A stretch of 64,000 nucleotides of DNA, taken from assembly GCF_029784135.1 (NCBI RefSeq), contig NC_073746.1:78391704-78455703 (forward strand), in the 5' to 3' direction. The notes beneath the pieces were generated by a model, which was given only the letters and a program-made list of their open reading frames with translations, ran no database searches and had not been told where the DNA came from. This DNA is from Toxorhynchites rutilus septentrionalis (Eukaryota; Arthropoda; Insecta; Diptera; Culicidae). Of this stretch, positions 1-9,290 are shown piece after piece (position 1 is the stretch's first letter; every line of letters starts with the position of its first letter). Made by a program: the position numbers and the translations under genes.

Positions 1-711
1 GATGTCGCGAGTTCCCAACACGTTTCTAACAGGAACATAGGGTTGTCTTCCTTGGGCCCTAAGGGCATTCAAAAGGTACTCTCTGGCTGCGTAGTTATCC
101 GTACATTGCAAAACTGCGTGATGCGATGTCATCGTAACCGTTTCCACACCGACAGACATTGCTTTGAACAAGATTTATTCTGTGGAGATGCACATCTAGC
201 GAGTAGTGGTTGGAGATAAGTCTACTCATTACACGAATGAAGTCACGACTTTCGTCCAAACTTTTGAACCACGCTCTCGAAGAAACATTTGGAATAATTG
301 AATATAACCACCGCCCAAGACTTCCAGTGTCCCAATCGGTTTGCCAACTCAAGAGGGAACTCTGACGCAGTAATTGGAAAAATTCATCGTATGAAATCTG
401 TCTATCAAACAATTTGCCTTCCTGGGTACCCACCTTTGCGAGAGTGTCCGCTTTCTCATTGCCAGGAATTGAGCAATGAGAGGGGACCCATACAAAGTTT
501 AACTTATAAGATCTTTCGATCAGTGCACTCATCTGCTGCCTCACTTTTGTGAGGAAATAAGATGGGTGCCTACTAGTTTTCATCGACTGGAGAGCCCCAA
601 GCGAACTGAGACTATCCGAGAAAATGAAGTAATGGTCTGCCGGCTTGTTGGAGATCATCCCCAATGCGAAGTCGATTGCTACCAGCTCAGCAACATAAAC
701 GGAACAAGGTT
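1..711 (-). pseudogene. RNase H and C-terminal part of an antisense I/Jockey-group non-LTR retrotransposon (left half)
   Basis: Reading leftward from about 711, this strand encodes the end of a retrotransposon polyprotein: the AEL...FSDSLSS region of an RNase H domain, the SHCSIPGNEKAD motif, and a Cys-rich tail (CRCGNGYDDI). It aligns residue by residue with the C-terminus of the sense element at 712-3588, but at clearly lower identity, so it is a different copy. The frame breaks near 113-117, where two bases are missing just after GYDDI; past the break a second frame continues the homology (ALRAQGRQ, VPVRNVLGTRDI) to the window edge. Its upstream part lies at 4092-5165, the two halves being separated by the sense insertion. 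RNase H of this group removes RNA from the cDNA hybrid. This copy is dead, and its true 3' end lies beyond the window. Confidence 0.85.
706..711. repeat. Left target-site duplication (AAGGTT) of the nested retrotransposon
   Basis: AAGGTT occurs here and again at 4086-4091. Joining the antisense sequence on either side through one copy restores continuous RNase H coding (...KLQEPCSVYVAEL...), which is what a target-site duplication predicts. The exact length is blurred by the adjacent poly-A. Confidence 0.8.
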
Positions 712-3588
712 GAAGAGTATAATTTTATATCAAGTTTGATTTACGATAGCGTACTTCAAGCTCAAAAGAAACGTGTACCGGCTACCACTTTCCGACGTCG
801 TCCTCCATCACTTTGGTGGGACAGGGAGTGTTCAAAGGTCTACCTTGAAAAATCATCCGCTTTCAAAAAATTCAGGAAAACTGGATTAGTGGAATGGTTT
901 CGAAAGCACCAAGCTCTAGAAGCCAAACTAAAAGGTCTGATTAAAGCAAAAAAGCGTGGATATTGGCGGAAATTCGTCAATGGTTTGTCAAGGGAGACCG
1001 CTATGAGTACTCTTTGGAAGACGGCTAGGAGAATGCGTGGCTGGAACCATACCAATGAAAGTGAGGAATACTCTGACCGTTGGATTTTCAAATTTGCAAG
1101 GAAGGTTTGTCCCGATTTTGTTCCTGCACAAAGCGTCGTACGCGATATTCCGCTCCAATGCGATTATGAGAATTTTTCGATGGTAGAATTCTCAATTGCC
1201 CTCCTCTCATGTAACAATTCAGCTCCGGGGTCGGACAAGATTAAATTCAACTTGTTGAAGAATCTTCCCGACTTGGCAAAACAGCGTTTGCTGAACTTGT
1301 TCAACAAGTTTCTGGAGCTGAATATTGTCCCGCATGACTGGAGACAAGTGATAGTGATAGCCATACGAAAACCTAACAAGCCGGCTTGCGATCACAACTC
1401 GTATAGGCCGATTGCAATGTTATCCTGTATTCGCAAATTGTTAGAGAAAATGATTCTACTTCGTTTGGACAAGTGGGTCGAAACGAACAATTTATCAAAT
1501 ACGCAGTTTGGCTTCCGCCGAGGTAAAGGGACAAATGATTGTCTCGCGCTGCTATCTTCTGAAATTCAAATCGCATTTGCTCGCAAAGAACAAATGGCTT
1601 CCGTTTTTCTCGATATCAAAGGGGCATTTGATTCAGTTTCCATGGAAATTCTCTCAGAGAAGCTTCATAATCGTGGACTTTCACCAATTCTGAATAATTT
1701 CCTGTACAAATTACTGTCAGAAAAGCACATGATTTTCTCTCATGGCAGCTCGAAATCTTCACGTTATAGTTTTATGGGCCTACCACAAGGCTCCTGCCTT
1801 AGCCCCCTCTTGTACAGTTTTTACGTCAATGATATGGATGATTGTCTAACTAGAGACTGCACGCTGAGACAACTTGCAGACGATGGAGTTATTTCCATCA
1901 CGGGTACTAATCCCGTCATTCTGCAAAAGTCGTTGCAAGATACCCTGAACAATCTGTTCACGTGGGCCCTCAAGCTGGATATCGAATTCTCTACGGAGAA
2001 AACTGAAAAGGTCGTTTTTTCTAGGAAGCACGAACCCGCCCAATTCCAGCTTTACCTATCCGGCAAAACGATCCAACACTCTATGTTTTTCAAATACCTG
2101 GGTGTATATTTTGATTCTAAATGTACCTGGGGGAGACACATTGCGTATTTGAAACAGAAATGCCAGCAAAGAATCAATTTTCTCCAAACAATAACCGGAA
2201 CATGGTGGGGTGCCCATCCAGGAGACCTCATTCAGTTGTACAAAACAACGATATTGTCAGTGTTAGAATATGGCAGTTTTTGCTTCCGATCAGCTGCCAG
2301 GATTCATATTCTCAAACTGGAGAGGATACAATATCGTTGCTTGCGTATAGCCATGGGGTGTTTGCATTCGACACATACGATGAGTCTCGAAGTTTTGGCA
2401 GGAGTACTCCCGCTTACTCTTCGGTTCACAGAATTATCCTACAGATTTCTCATCCGTTGCAAGATCATGAATCCATTGGTGATTGATAACTTCGAAAATC
2501 TACTCCAACTGACTCCTCAGTCAAGTTTTATGTCTTTATACCATGAGTACCTCACCCACGACGTGCACCCTTCACCAGGCATCTCCAACCAAGTTTGCTT
2601 CCCATACTTTTGCAATTCCTCTGTCATTTTTTATCTGTCCATGCGACAAAAAATCCATGGAATACCAGATCACCTACGCTCCAATGTTATTCCGTTGACA
2701 TTTTCGGAAAAATATGGGAAAGTTGGATCTGATAAAATGTTCTTTACTGACGGTTCATACATAAACGGGTCCACTGGCTTCGGCATCTTCAATGAAAATT
2801 CCAGTGCCTCTTTCAAACTCAAAGATCCTTGTTCCGTGTATGTCGCTGAACTGGGTGCGATATATTACGCATTAGGGATCATTGAAACATTGTCCATCGA
2901 CCACTATTTTATTTTTTCAGACAGTCTCAGCTCAATAGAGGCAATCCGCTCAATGAAAGTTGATAAACGCTCATCTTATTTCCTAACAAGAATAAGACAA
3001 CTATTGAGTGTTTTGGTCGAAAAATTATTCAAGATTACCTTAGCATGGGTTCCCTCTCATTGCTCGATTCCGGGGAATGAGAAAGCGGACTCGCTAGCTA
3101 AGGTGGGCGCTTTAGAAGGCACACTTTTTGAAAGGCAAATTGCCTATAATGAATTTTTTCACATTACTCGTCAGGACACACTCGTTAGTTGGCAGCGCAT
3201 GTGGAGTGAAGATGAGTTCGGTCGTTGGTTACACACGATTATCCCTAAGGTCTCGACGAGTGCATGGTTCAAGGGATTGAATGTAGGTCGTGATTTCATT
3301 CGCGTGATATCTCGGCTTATGTCCAATCACTACAACCTAAACGCGCATCTCTATCGCATTGGGCTCGCAGCAAACAATCTTTGTGATTGTGGCGATGGCT
3401 ACCACGACATCGAGCATGTTGTCTGGTCGTGTATCCGGTTCCATGCCGCTCGCTCTCAGCTCTCTAGAGCACTGAGAGCACAAGGCAGACAATCGGATAT
3501 CCCCGTCCGGGATATCTTAGGTAGCCGTGACCCTGATCTTCTGCTTCATCTATACCTGTTCCTCAGAAACGCCGATGTCAACGTTTAA
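712..3588 (+). CDS. Reverse transcriptase - RNase H polyprotein (ORF2, N-terminally truncated)
   Basis: About 958 codons are open to the TAA at 3586-3588. Numbering from the upstream ATG at 664, reverse transcriptase motifs are RPIAMLS (about 246), the catalytic FLDIKGAFDSV (Asp 317), GLPQGSCLSPLL, and the LADD box (Asp 406-407), followed by a thumb with FKYLGVYFDSKCTW. RNase H follows with FTDGSYINGS (Asp 696), AEL (Glu 729), FSDSLSS (Asp 753) and SHCSIPGNEKAD, so all acidic catalytic positions I can recognise are present. The tail CDCGDGYHDIEHVVWSC has the spacing of a CCHC-type knuckle. The upstream ATG at 664 lies in the flanking antisense copy and is not an original start. The I or LOA/Jockey clade assignment is by motif order, not phylogeny. 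Confidence 0.88.
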   Translation, partial: EEYNFISSLIYDSVLQAQKKRVPATTFRRRPPSLWWDRECSKVYLEKSSAFKKFRKTGLVEWFRKHQALEAKLKGLIKAKKRGYWRKFVNGLSRETAMSTLWKTARRMRGWNHTNESEEYSDRWIFKFARKVCPDFVPAQSVVRDIPLQCDYENFSMVEFSIALLSCNNSAPGSDKIKFNLLKNLPDLAKQRLLNLFNKFLELNIVPHDWRQVIVIAIRKPNKPACDHNSYRPIAMLSCIRKLLEKMILLRLDKWVETNNLSNTQFGFRRGKGTNDCLALLSSEIQIAFARKEQMASVFLDIKGAFDSVSMEILSEKLHNRGLSPILNNFLYKLLSEKHMIFSHGSSKSSRYSFMGLPQGSCLSPLLYSFYVNDMDDCLTRDCTLRQLADDGVISITGTNPVILQKSLQDTLNNLFTWALKLDIEFSTEKTEKVVFSRKHEPAQFQLYLSGKTIQHSMFFKYLGVYFDSKCTWGRHIAYLKQKCQQRINFLQTITGTWWGAHPGDLIQLYKTTILSVLEYGSFCFRSAARIHILKLERIQYRCLRIAMGCLHSTHTMSLEVLAGVLPLTLRFTELSYRFLIRCKIMNPLVIDNFENLLQLTPQSSFMSLYHEYLTHDVHPSPGISNQVCFPYFCNSSVIFYLSMRQKIHGIPDHLRSNVIPLTFSEKYGKVGSDKMFFTDGSYINGSTGFGIFNENSSASFKLKDPCSVYVAELGAIYYALGIIETLSIDHYFIFSDSLSSIEAIRSMKVDKRSSYFLTRIRQLLSVLVEKLFKITLAWVPSHCSIPGNEKADSLAKVGALEGTLFERQIAYNEFFHITRQDTLVSWQRMWSEDEFGRWLHTIIPKVSTSAWFKGLNVGRDFIRVISRLMSNHYNLNAHLYRIGLAANNLCDCGDGYHDIEHVVWSCIRFHAARSQLSRALRAQGRQSDIPVRDILGSRDPDLLLHLYLFLRNADVNV

Positions 3589-3997
3589 TGATGTTTCCTT
3601 CGTTGTGTCCCCGTTTAATATCCCTCCTATCCAAACGATAAACTTTTACTTAGTCGCGGCAATACATACACACACTCTTTACAGATGCACGGGCCGAAGG
3701 TTGTGCAGTCCACTGATCATTCAACAAGAGCCAAAGGTTGTACCGCTCATGACAACTCTACACGAGCTGATGATTGCGCCGGTTAGTGACCATTCTATCC
3801 TGGATTCCTCGAGTCAAGAAGACGCACCACGCTAGATATGGGGTACATACTAGGGGGGCGTTGCTGATTAATGGTCAGCTGCATCCCAATAGGAAGTATC
3901 CCGTGTCGGGCACACGTACAGAGCATTGGAGACAGCAACATCCCAATTACGAGAACACTTGTAATACTAACCTCGAGCCGACCGCGAGTAATCGGTT

Positions 3998-4037
3998 ACA
4001 TATTACTAACATAGATAACATATTACTAACATAGTCA
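3998..4037 (+). repeat. 20-bp tandem repeat near the 3' end of the sense retrotransposon
   Basis: Two consecutive 20-bp units, each containing TATTACTAACATAG, start at 3998 and 4018, about 50 bp before the poly-A. Short tandem repeats close to the 3' end are common in I-like elements. A role in template recognition is possible but not shown here. Confidence 0.7.
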
Positions 4038-4085
4038 GGCTAACGCCATATGAGCCTTGATAAAAATATATATTTTGGAAAAAAA

Positions 4086-4091
4086 AAGGTT
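4086..4091. repeat. Right target-site duplication (AAGGTT) of the nested retrotransposon
   Basis: This is the mate of 706-711. It follows the poly-A directly, and after it the antisense RNase H N-terminal coding resumes. Confidence 0.8.
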
Positions 4092-5165
4092 CCTGCAGTT
4101 TACGGAAGGCGCTCGAATTTTCATTGAAAACACCGAAGCCAGTGGATCCATTGAGGCGAGACCCATCAGTGAAGTATCTTTTCATGCAATTGACTTCTTG
4201 GTACTTTCGGTTAAAAATACGGGGAATGAAAGTTGGTCGAAGCTGATCTGAAATCCCAAGTATTGCTTGTTTCATCGACAGATCGTATTCAATTGAGGAA
4301 CTGCTGATGGTGAAGTGAGCACGGTCTGGAGTAATCGATGGGAGACAAATATCTGACGAAATATAGTGGTAATAAATTCTCATAAACCGAGATTGTATAT
4401 TTAGATGAAGATTTTTTTCAAAGTTTGTTCGTGACTCCGCATTTCACCAGTATTCTAAGAGAAAGTTCCCAGAATCGGTTCTGTGGAGGAGTTACTCCTG
4501 CCAGAACCTCGAGACTCATGTTATACGTTGAGTGCATACAGCCAAGGGTTCCAATTTTAGAAGGTGACTTTCAGCTGCTGAGAGAAAGCAGAAAGAGCCA
4601 TACTCCAGAATAGATAGAATAGTTGATTTATAAAGCGTTATGAGATCTCCCGGATGAGCTCCCCACCACATGCCGCAAATCGAACGGATAAAGTTGACCC
4701 TCTTTTGACATTTTTGTTTCAAATACGTAATGTGGGTGCATTTTGAATCAAACCAGACACCAAGGTACTTGAAGGTCAATGATTGGGTAATGCTTCTGCC
4801 CAAAAGCTTGAGTTGCAATTGGGCTGGGAACCGCTTTCGAGTAAACACTACCAGTTCTGTTTTCTACGGCGTGAATTTCGATCCCTAAGTTCCTTGCCCA
4901 AGAAGACAAGTTATCTAGGGAATTTTGCAATGGTTTCGGCATGGGAACCTCTGACGTAAACCATACCATCATCTGCAAGTTGTCTTAGCGTGCATTGTTC
5001 TGCCAAACAACTGTCAATATCTTTCACATAAAAATTATAAAGATGGGGGCTGAGACATGAGCCTTGGGGTTGACCCATATAACTATTTCTGGAAGTTGTC
5101 AGTTGTCCAAGGGGCCAAGTTCATTCGCTTAAATGATTGAGTTATAAGCGTTCAACAACAGCTTT
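4092..5165 (-). pseudogene. Reverse transcriptase and N-terminal RNase H of the antisense non-LTR element (right half)
   Basis: Reading leftward, the strand encodes in several frames a reverse transcriptase remnant (a GSTPR-like piece near 5070, LQMMVWF near 4975, FKYLGVWFDSKCTHITYLKQKCQKRVNF near 4700), then the thumb (MWWGAHPGDL, LEYGSFCF) and the start of RNase H (YFTDGSRLNGSTGFGVFNENSS), ending at the insertion of the sense element. At least three frame changes and several stops separate the pieces. Homology fades near 5165, giving a 5' truncation. The catalytic ADD box is not readable. It is the same molecule as 1-711 before the nested insertion. Confidence 0.82.
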
Positions 5166-5351
5166 TCCTTTAACCACCCACATATCTTAAGGTTAGACTT
5201 AGGTCTACGTCAAAAAAAAAAAAAATGTATACAAAATAACTGACGGTTGACCGGAGAAAACGTAATCATTTTTGTGTGTTTTTCCCTTTTTTTCCTCGGA
5301 TCGATTGAAGTATGACGGTTAGATAAGATTGTTTTTGCAATGTTACTGATA
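5166..5351. other. Short spacer with a poly-A tract
   Basis: AT-rich spacer between the retrotransposon remnant and the first ITmD37E element. It contains a short palindromic stretch (GACTTAGGTCTACGTC) followed by a run of A near 5215-5225. A similar ACGTAGGACTACGTC motif recurs at 62977-62992. Nothing coding is seen. Confidence 0.4.
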
Positions 5352-5353
5352 TA

Positions 5354-6653
5354 AAGGGTGTGTCACATCAAATTGCATCACGGAAAAAACGCTGTAGAAA
5401 TTCGCCCAGTAGACCGATCTTTTTGAAAATTTTAGACAGTAAGATAAAAACTATTAAACAACTTTTGGCATTTTCTTTTTATTCATACTTCGAGCCCAAG
5501 CCCGTATGCTCGCACCTTCCTCTTTACCCCGTCCATAAGGTTCTGTACAACGTCAGGTTGTAGTTTTTTTTGAACAGAAATCCATTTTCTCTTGAAGTCC
5601 GCCTCTGATTTGACAACTTTTGGGTTCTTCCGGAGGGCCTGCTTCATAATCTCCCAATATTTCTCTATTGGGCGAAGCTCCGGCGCGTTGGGCGGGTTCA
5701 TTTCCTTTGGCACGAAGGTGACCCCGTTGGCTTCGTACCACTCCAACACGTCCTTTGAATAGTGGCACGAAGCGAGATCCGGCCAGAAGATGGTCGGGCC
5801 CTCGTACTGCTTCAATAGTTATAGTAAGCGCTTCTGTAGGCACTCCTTAAGGTAAACCTGCCCGTTTACCGTGCCGGTCATCACGAAGGGGGCGCTCCGC
5901 TTTCCGCAAGAGCAGATCGCTTGCCACACCATGTACTTTTTGGCAAACTTGGATAGTTTCTGCTTGCGAATCTCCTCCGGAACGCTGAATTTGTCCTCTG
6001 CGGAGAATAACAACAGGCCCGGCGGCTGACGAAAGTCCGCTTTGACGTAGGTTTCGTCGTCCATTACCAGGCAATGCGGCTTCGTCAGCATTTCGGTGTA
6101 CAGCTTCCGGGCTCGCGTCTTCCCCACCATGTTTTGCTTTTCGTCGCGGTTAGGAGCCTTCTGAACCTTGTATGTACGCAGGCCCTCCCGCTGCTTGGTC
6201 CGCTGGACGAATGAACTTGACAAATTCAGCTTATTGGCGACATCCCGGACCGAACTTCTCGGATCACGTCTAAACTGCTTAACTACGCGCTTGTGATCTT
6301 TTTCACTGACGGAGCATCCATTTTTGCCGTTCTTCACCTTCCGGTCGATGGTGTTAGATTCTCGAAGTATCGTTTTAGTACTCTGCTGACCGTGGATTGG
6401 CCGATTCCCAGCATCTTACCGATGTCCCGATGTGACAACACCGGATTCTCGAAATGAGTGCGCAGGATTAATTCTCGACGCTCTTTTTCGTTCGACGACA
6501 TTTTTCCAAATTTACTAAAAATTGACAGTGAAGCATGGCCAACGTGATCTATACACTCTTATCTGATTATAAGCGAAAGCTGAAGATATAATTCCTAAAA
6601 ATTAAATTTCTACAGCGTTTTTTCCGTGATGCAATTTGATGTGACACACCCTT
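5354..6653 (-). mobile_element. ITmD37E-type (DD37E) Tc1/mariner-superfamily transposon, copy 1
   Basis: A 1300-bp element bounded by inverted repeats beginning AAGGGTGTGTCACATCAAAT, flanked by TA at 5352-5353 and 6654-6655. It is almost identical to the copy at 11480-12778 in the opposite orientation. The transposase gene on the minus strand has the DD37E spacing known from the mosquito ITmD37E family: 37 residues between the Asp of WPDLASCHYS and the Glu of PIEKYW. Cut-and-paste mobility in trans remains possible because both ends look intact. Confidence 0.92.
5483..6501 (-). pseudogene. ITmD37E transposase, broken (frameshift plus internal stop)
   Basis: Translation from the ATG at 6501 begins MSSNEKERREL, with an N-terminal helix-turn-helix region (HRDIGKMLGI...STVSRVLKRY) that binds the terminal repeats. 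Two extra bases near 6352-6356 then shift the frame relative to the copy at 11632. The second paired domain (RDVANKLNLSSSFVQRT), the first catalytic Asp (VMDDETYVKADF) and WQAICSCGKRSAP follow. A TAA interrupts the gene between the first and second catalytic residues (RLL stop LLK), after which WPDLASCHYS and PPNAPELRPIEKYW complete the DD37E triad. The same stop is present in the second copy, so it was inherited. Not functional as it stands. Confidence 0.88.
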
Positions 6654-6655
6654 TA

Positions 6656-6895
6656 TTCGAATCGTGCTTCGCTGCTACTTTATTTGCTCATTTTGCTTTT
6701 CATCAGTAGAAGAGGTGGATGGTCGTCTTTGACGTGGTGAATCGTTCATTTTTTCTCGCCTGCTTTATGACATTCATACACCTGTGTTTTCGACATAGTT
6801 AAGTGCTTTTGAAAACTATAGTTTGCAGAAAAACTAGAAAACCATTTTGTGATGAGACAAGAAAGATTTTTTACCTTCATATATATAATCATATA
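6656..6895. other. Unassigned spacer
   Basis: AT-rich sequence between two transposons. No coding or repeat signal was recognised. Confidence 0.4.
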
Positions 6896-6897
6896 TA

Positions 6898-7625
6898 CGA
6901 GGGTCACTATTTATATTTCGGGAATTGGCAACACTGATGTCATGTGAGTCCATTCGACGGTTCCATCGTAAAGTTTGACATTTTTGACGATATACGTACT
7001 TAGAACATTTTGTCATACGGACGCTATTTGTTTATTTTATATTTAGTTGAAAGTTTGGTCTCGGCAAAAAAATGGAGCTGAATCGTGAACATTTTCGTGC
7101 GATGATTTTTTACGACTTTCGACGTGGATTATCACAACAAGAGTGCGTCAATCAACTTAATTTGACTTTTGGCGATGAAGCTCCATCAAAAACCACTGTG
7201 TATCGCTGGTGTAGTGAATTCAATCGTGGTCGTAGTTCGCTGTCCGACGAGTTTCGTGAAGTTCGTCCAAAATCGACTGTAGTGCCAGAAAACATCGATG
7301 CTGTGCACGAAATGATTAAGCAAGATCGTCATGTAACCTATTGTAAGATTGAGGCATCCCTAAGCATTAGTTCGACCAGCATATATGCGATTTTACATGA
7401 ACACTTAGTTGTGCGAAAATTATGTTCACGTTGGATCCCACATAATTTGACAATCGCTCAAAAAAAGGCTCGTGTCGATTGGAATAAATGCTTTGAAAAT
7501 TGGTTTAAGCGCATGCAAAAGTGTATCGATCATCGTGGCGAGTACTTTGAAAAACAATAAAAATATATTCGCAGCTTAACTATTTGTTTTTGTTCCTATT
7601 CCCGAAATATAAATAGTGACCCTCG
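6898..7625 (+). mobile_element. Internally deleted mariner element (728 bp), copy 1
   Basis: Perfect-looking terminal inverted repeats starting CGAGGGTCACTATTTATATT, with TA on both sides (6896-6897 and 7626-7627). The 728-bp length is exactly that of the copy at 51797-52524, and only a few base differences separate the two, so both descend from one deletion derivative that has since spread. The interior holds one uninterrupted frame. Confidence 0.92.
7072..7560 (+). CDS. Truncated mariner transposase: DNA-binding region fused to the extreme C-terminus (162 aa)
   Basis: The frame starts MELNREHFRAMIFYDFRRGL and carries the mariner N-terminal bipartite helix-turn-helix: QQECVNQLNLTFGDEAPSKTTVYRWCSEF, then the GRPK/VRPK linker and HVTYCKIEASLSISSTSIYAIL. 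It passes through WIPHNLTIAQKKARVDW and jumps directly to the normal mariner C-terminus (CFENWFKRMQKCIDHRGEYFEKQ). The deletion removes the whole catalytic domain, including all three Asp residues, but keeps the frame. The usual length is about 345 aa. It would be expected to bind element ends without cutting. Relative to the second copy it has Val for Gly in the linker (GRPK to VRPK) and Lys for Glu in TYCEIEA. Confidence 0.85.
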   Translation: MELNREHFRAMIFYDFRRGLSQQECVNQLNLTFGDEAPSKTTVYRWCSEFNRGRSSLSDEFREVRPKSTVVPENIDAVHEMIKQDRHVTYCKIEASLSISSTSIYAILHEHLVVRKLCSRWIPHNLTIAQKKARVDWNKCFENWFKRMQKCIDHRGEYFEKQ

Positions 7626-7627
7626 TA

Positions 7628-7814
7628 TAATATATAATCAGTGCAAATGCATAACTGGGTACATAATATGAACCTGGAATGCAAAAAAAATTGTGCGTAG
7701 ACTGGTCAAGTCAGCCCATTAGAATTATTTAGAACTATTGAGTGTGGAAGGAGACTTTCATCCTCCACTGCAGAAAAAATGGGATTTCTCGATTGGACTT
7801 CCCCCGAGCCATCC
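7628..7814. other. Unassigned spacer
   Basis: Short AT-rich stretch between the mariner derivative and the SINE. Nothing recognised. Confidence 0.4.
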
Positions 7815-8083
7815 TTTGAATGGCGTTAACGTTCCCTGTGGAACTTTTGCCATCTCAACGTATGCATTAACTAGCGTCATTTATTAATACTTAGTTGAGA
7901 TTTTCTAAGCCAAATAACACGCCTTGAATGTATTCCGAGGGGCAAGCTCTAGAATACGCGTGATCACAGTGCAAGTCGAAGGAAATTTCTTTGACGAAAA
8001 AATCCCCCGGCCAGAACGGGAATCGAACCCGAACACCCGGCATGATAATGTGAGACGCTAACCACTCGGCTACGGATGCACCC
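7815..8083 (-). mobile_element. tRNA-derived SINE (Feilai-like), copy 1
   Basis: On the minus strand the 5' end reads like a tRNA gene: an A box TAGCCGAGTGGTTAGCG near 8072-8056 and a B box GGTTCGATTCCCG at 8029-8017. These are internal RNA polymerase III promoter elements. The tRNA-like part is followed by a conserved body (CTTGCACTGTGATCACGCG, TTCAAGGCGTGTTATTTGGC) shared with 43019-43292. It is not a tRNA gene, because the region between the boxes does not form a normal anticodon arm and the sequence continues as SINE. The Feilai name is by resemblance to the described Aedes family. Confidence 0.8.
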
Positions 8084-9165
8084 ATACCCATACACCGAGC
8101 CATACACCGATAATAATATCCAAATGAAATGGTGACAATTATCTTTCGAATAAAGCCTAATTCATGGCAAATCACATATTTCATCGGGGTTTAATTTCAA
8201 TTTAAAGTTCCATCTCTCCAAAAACTACGCTTTTTGTCACCTGTCTGAAGTCGAGAAAGAAAAGAAATCAGTCTCAACAATGAATCAATTTCCAATAACG
8301 ATAATATATACTGTCTAAGCATGTGTTTGCATTCCTTTTTTTTTTTCTTAATGGTTCGCCTCGGGTGAGGCACAATTTAAATTCCAACGCATTCATAACA
8401 TTAACAAAACGTGGCTTTCTTCGAAGACGGGGCAGAATGGCGACGATAAATATCCCACCAATTAACTGCCACGCATCTAGCGTTCTCCAGTGCGTGTCGA
8501 ACGGTTAGTTCTAAAGAATTATACATTCTGTCTGTCTTGGGGGAGGTAAACATTAACTTCAGATCGACCATTGTGATACGGTAAACCGTTGATGGTATTC
8601 CAATTGTCTTCGGTATCTGTTCTGTTCCGGGTCTGTATAAATTGTAAGGTAGATCGGAATGGAAATACGTGTCCGAAATTGGTTAAAATTCACTTCATTG
8701 AAAGAAACGCGTCCAGAAGATAAAATTCGCGCCGAGAAATTCTTTGGAAATTTCTGCTGCGGCGTTCACACTTCACTGACGAGGGTTGAAATTTCCTCGG
8801 AGCAAATTAGGGCAGGGATTGATTTATGGAAAACCGTTCTCGGACGCAAAAAATAGGCCCTATTATTAAAGTCGGCCGGTTGATTGAATCCACATTTTAT
8901 GCTGGTAATGGTTCCACTTTCACGAGTAACCCTTCCCGAGCAGATTACAGTTGCCATTCTTATTTCAACCGGAAAGCCGGGGGGAAATTGAAAACGAGAA
9001 AATCATTCATGTGCCAATCGTCCGAATCACTCGGGCTCGCCATGGAAAACCAGGAAAGAAGCTTGTCAGTGGCATATTTGTGTCCCCTGAAAACACGGTC
9101 ACATACACACACGCACATATCAACATTCATACATGGACGCTGAAAGACACTTGTCAATGAGGGGG
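8084..9165. other. Anonymous sequence, no gene recognised
   Basis: Moderately AT-rich. Short open frames around 8659-8856 and 8826-9160 overlap in several frames and on both strands and resemble no family I know. A near-dinucleotide ACACAC patch lies at about 9101-9117. No repeat family was recognised. Confidence 0.4.
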
Positions 9166-9290
9166 TTCATGATTCTATTGAGTTTTCTCCACATCATCCT
9201 TCCTGCAATCCCTGCTGAATAGCTACAAGATGCTCCATCACTCGACCTTTATAGGTTTTCTTGTGTCTGTTTGAGTCGTGCTCTATAGAA
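9166..9290 (+). repeat. Diverged local direct repeat, unit 1
   Basis: A block of about 120 bp containing TCCTGCAATCC and GAATAGCTACAAGATG is repeated in the same orientation at 10315-10436, about 1.15 kb downstream. The copies differ at many positions. It may be an old local duplication or two copies of an unnamed repeat. Confidence 0.65.

Larger units (their letters stand above)
712..4085 (+). mobile_element. 5'-truncated I/Jockey-group non-LTR retrotransposon, sense copy
   Basis: The element begins abruptly in the linker between the endonuclease and reverse transcriptase regions (first residues EEYNFISS), so the endonuclease and ORF1 are absent. It then runs through reverse transcriptase, RNase H, stop codon, about 500 bp of 3' untranslated sequence with a 20-bp tandem repeat, and a short poly-A at 4078-4087. 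Truncation at the 5' end, a 3' A-run and a short target duplication are the usual signature of target-primed reverse transcription. The insertion lies inside an antisense relative of the same family. The absence of any stop in 959 codons suggests it is fairly young. Confidence 0.88.

Noticed and set aside
664..711. ATG at 664 as the start of the RT-RNase H protein
   Set aside because: The first 16 codons lie in the antisense copy and the left target duplication; element sequence starts at 712.
1..711. Twin-priming origin of the inverted retroposon at the left edge
   Set aside because: Twin priming inverts the upstream (5') part; here the antisense part is the RNase H end, and the matching antisense remainder is found on the other side of the sense element with a target duplication.
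8017..8083. A true tRNA gene on the minus strand
   Set aside because: A and B boxes are present but the fold between them is not a proper cloverleaf and the sequence continues into a SINE body shared with other copies.
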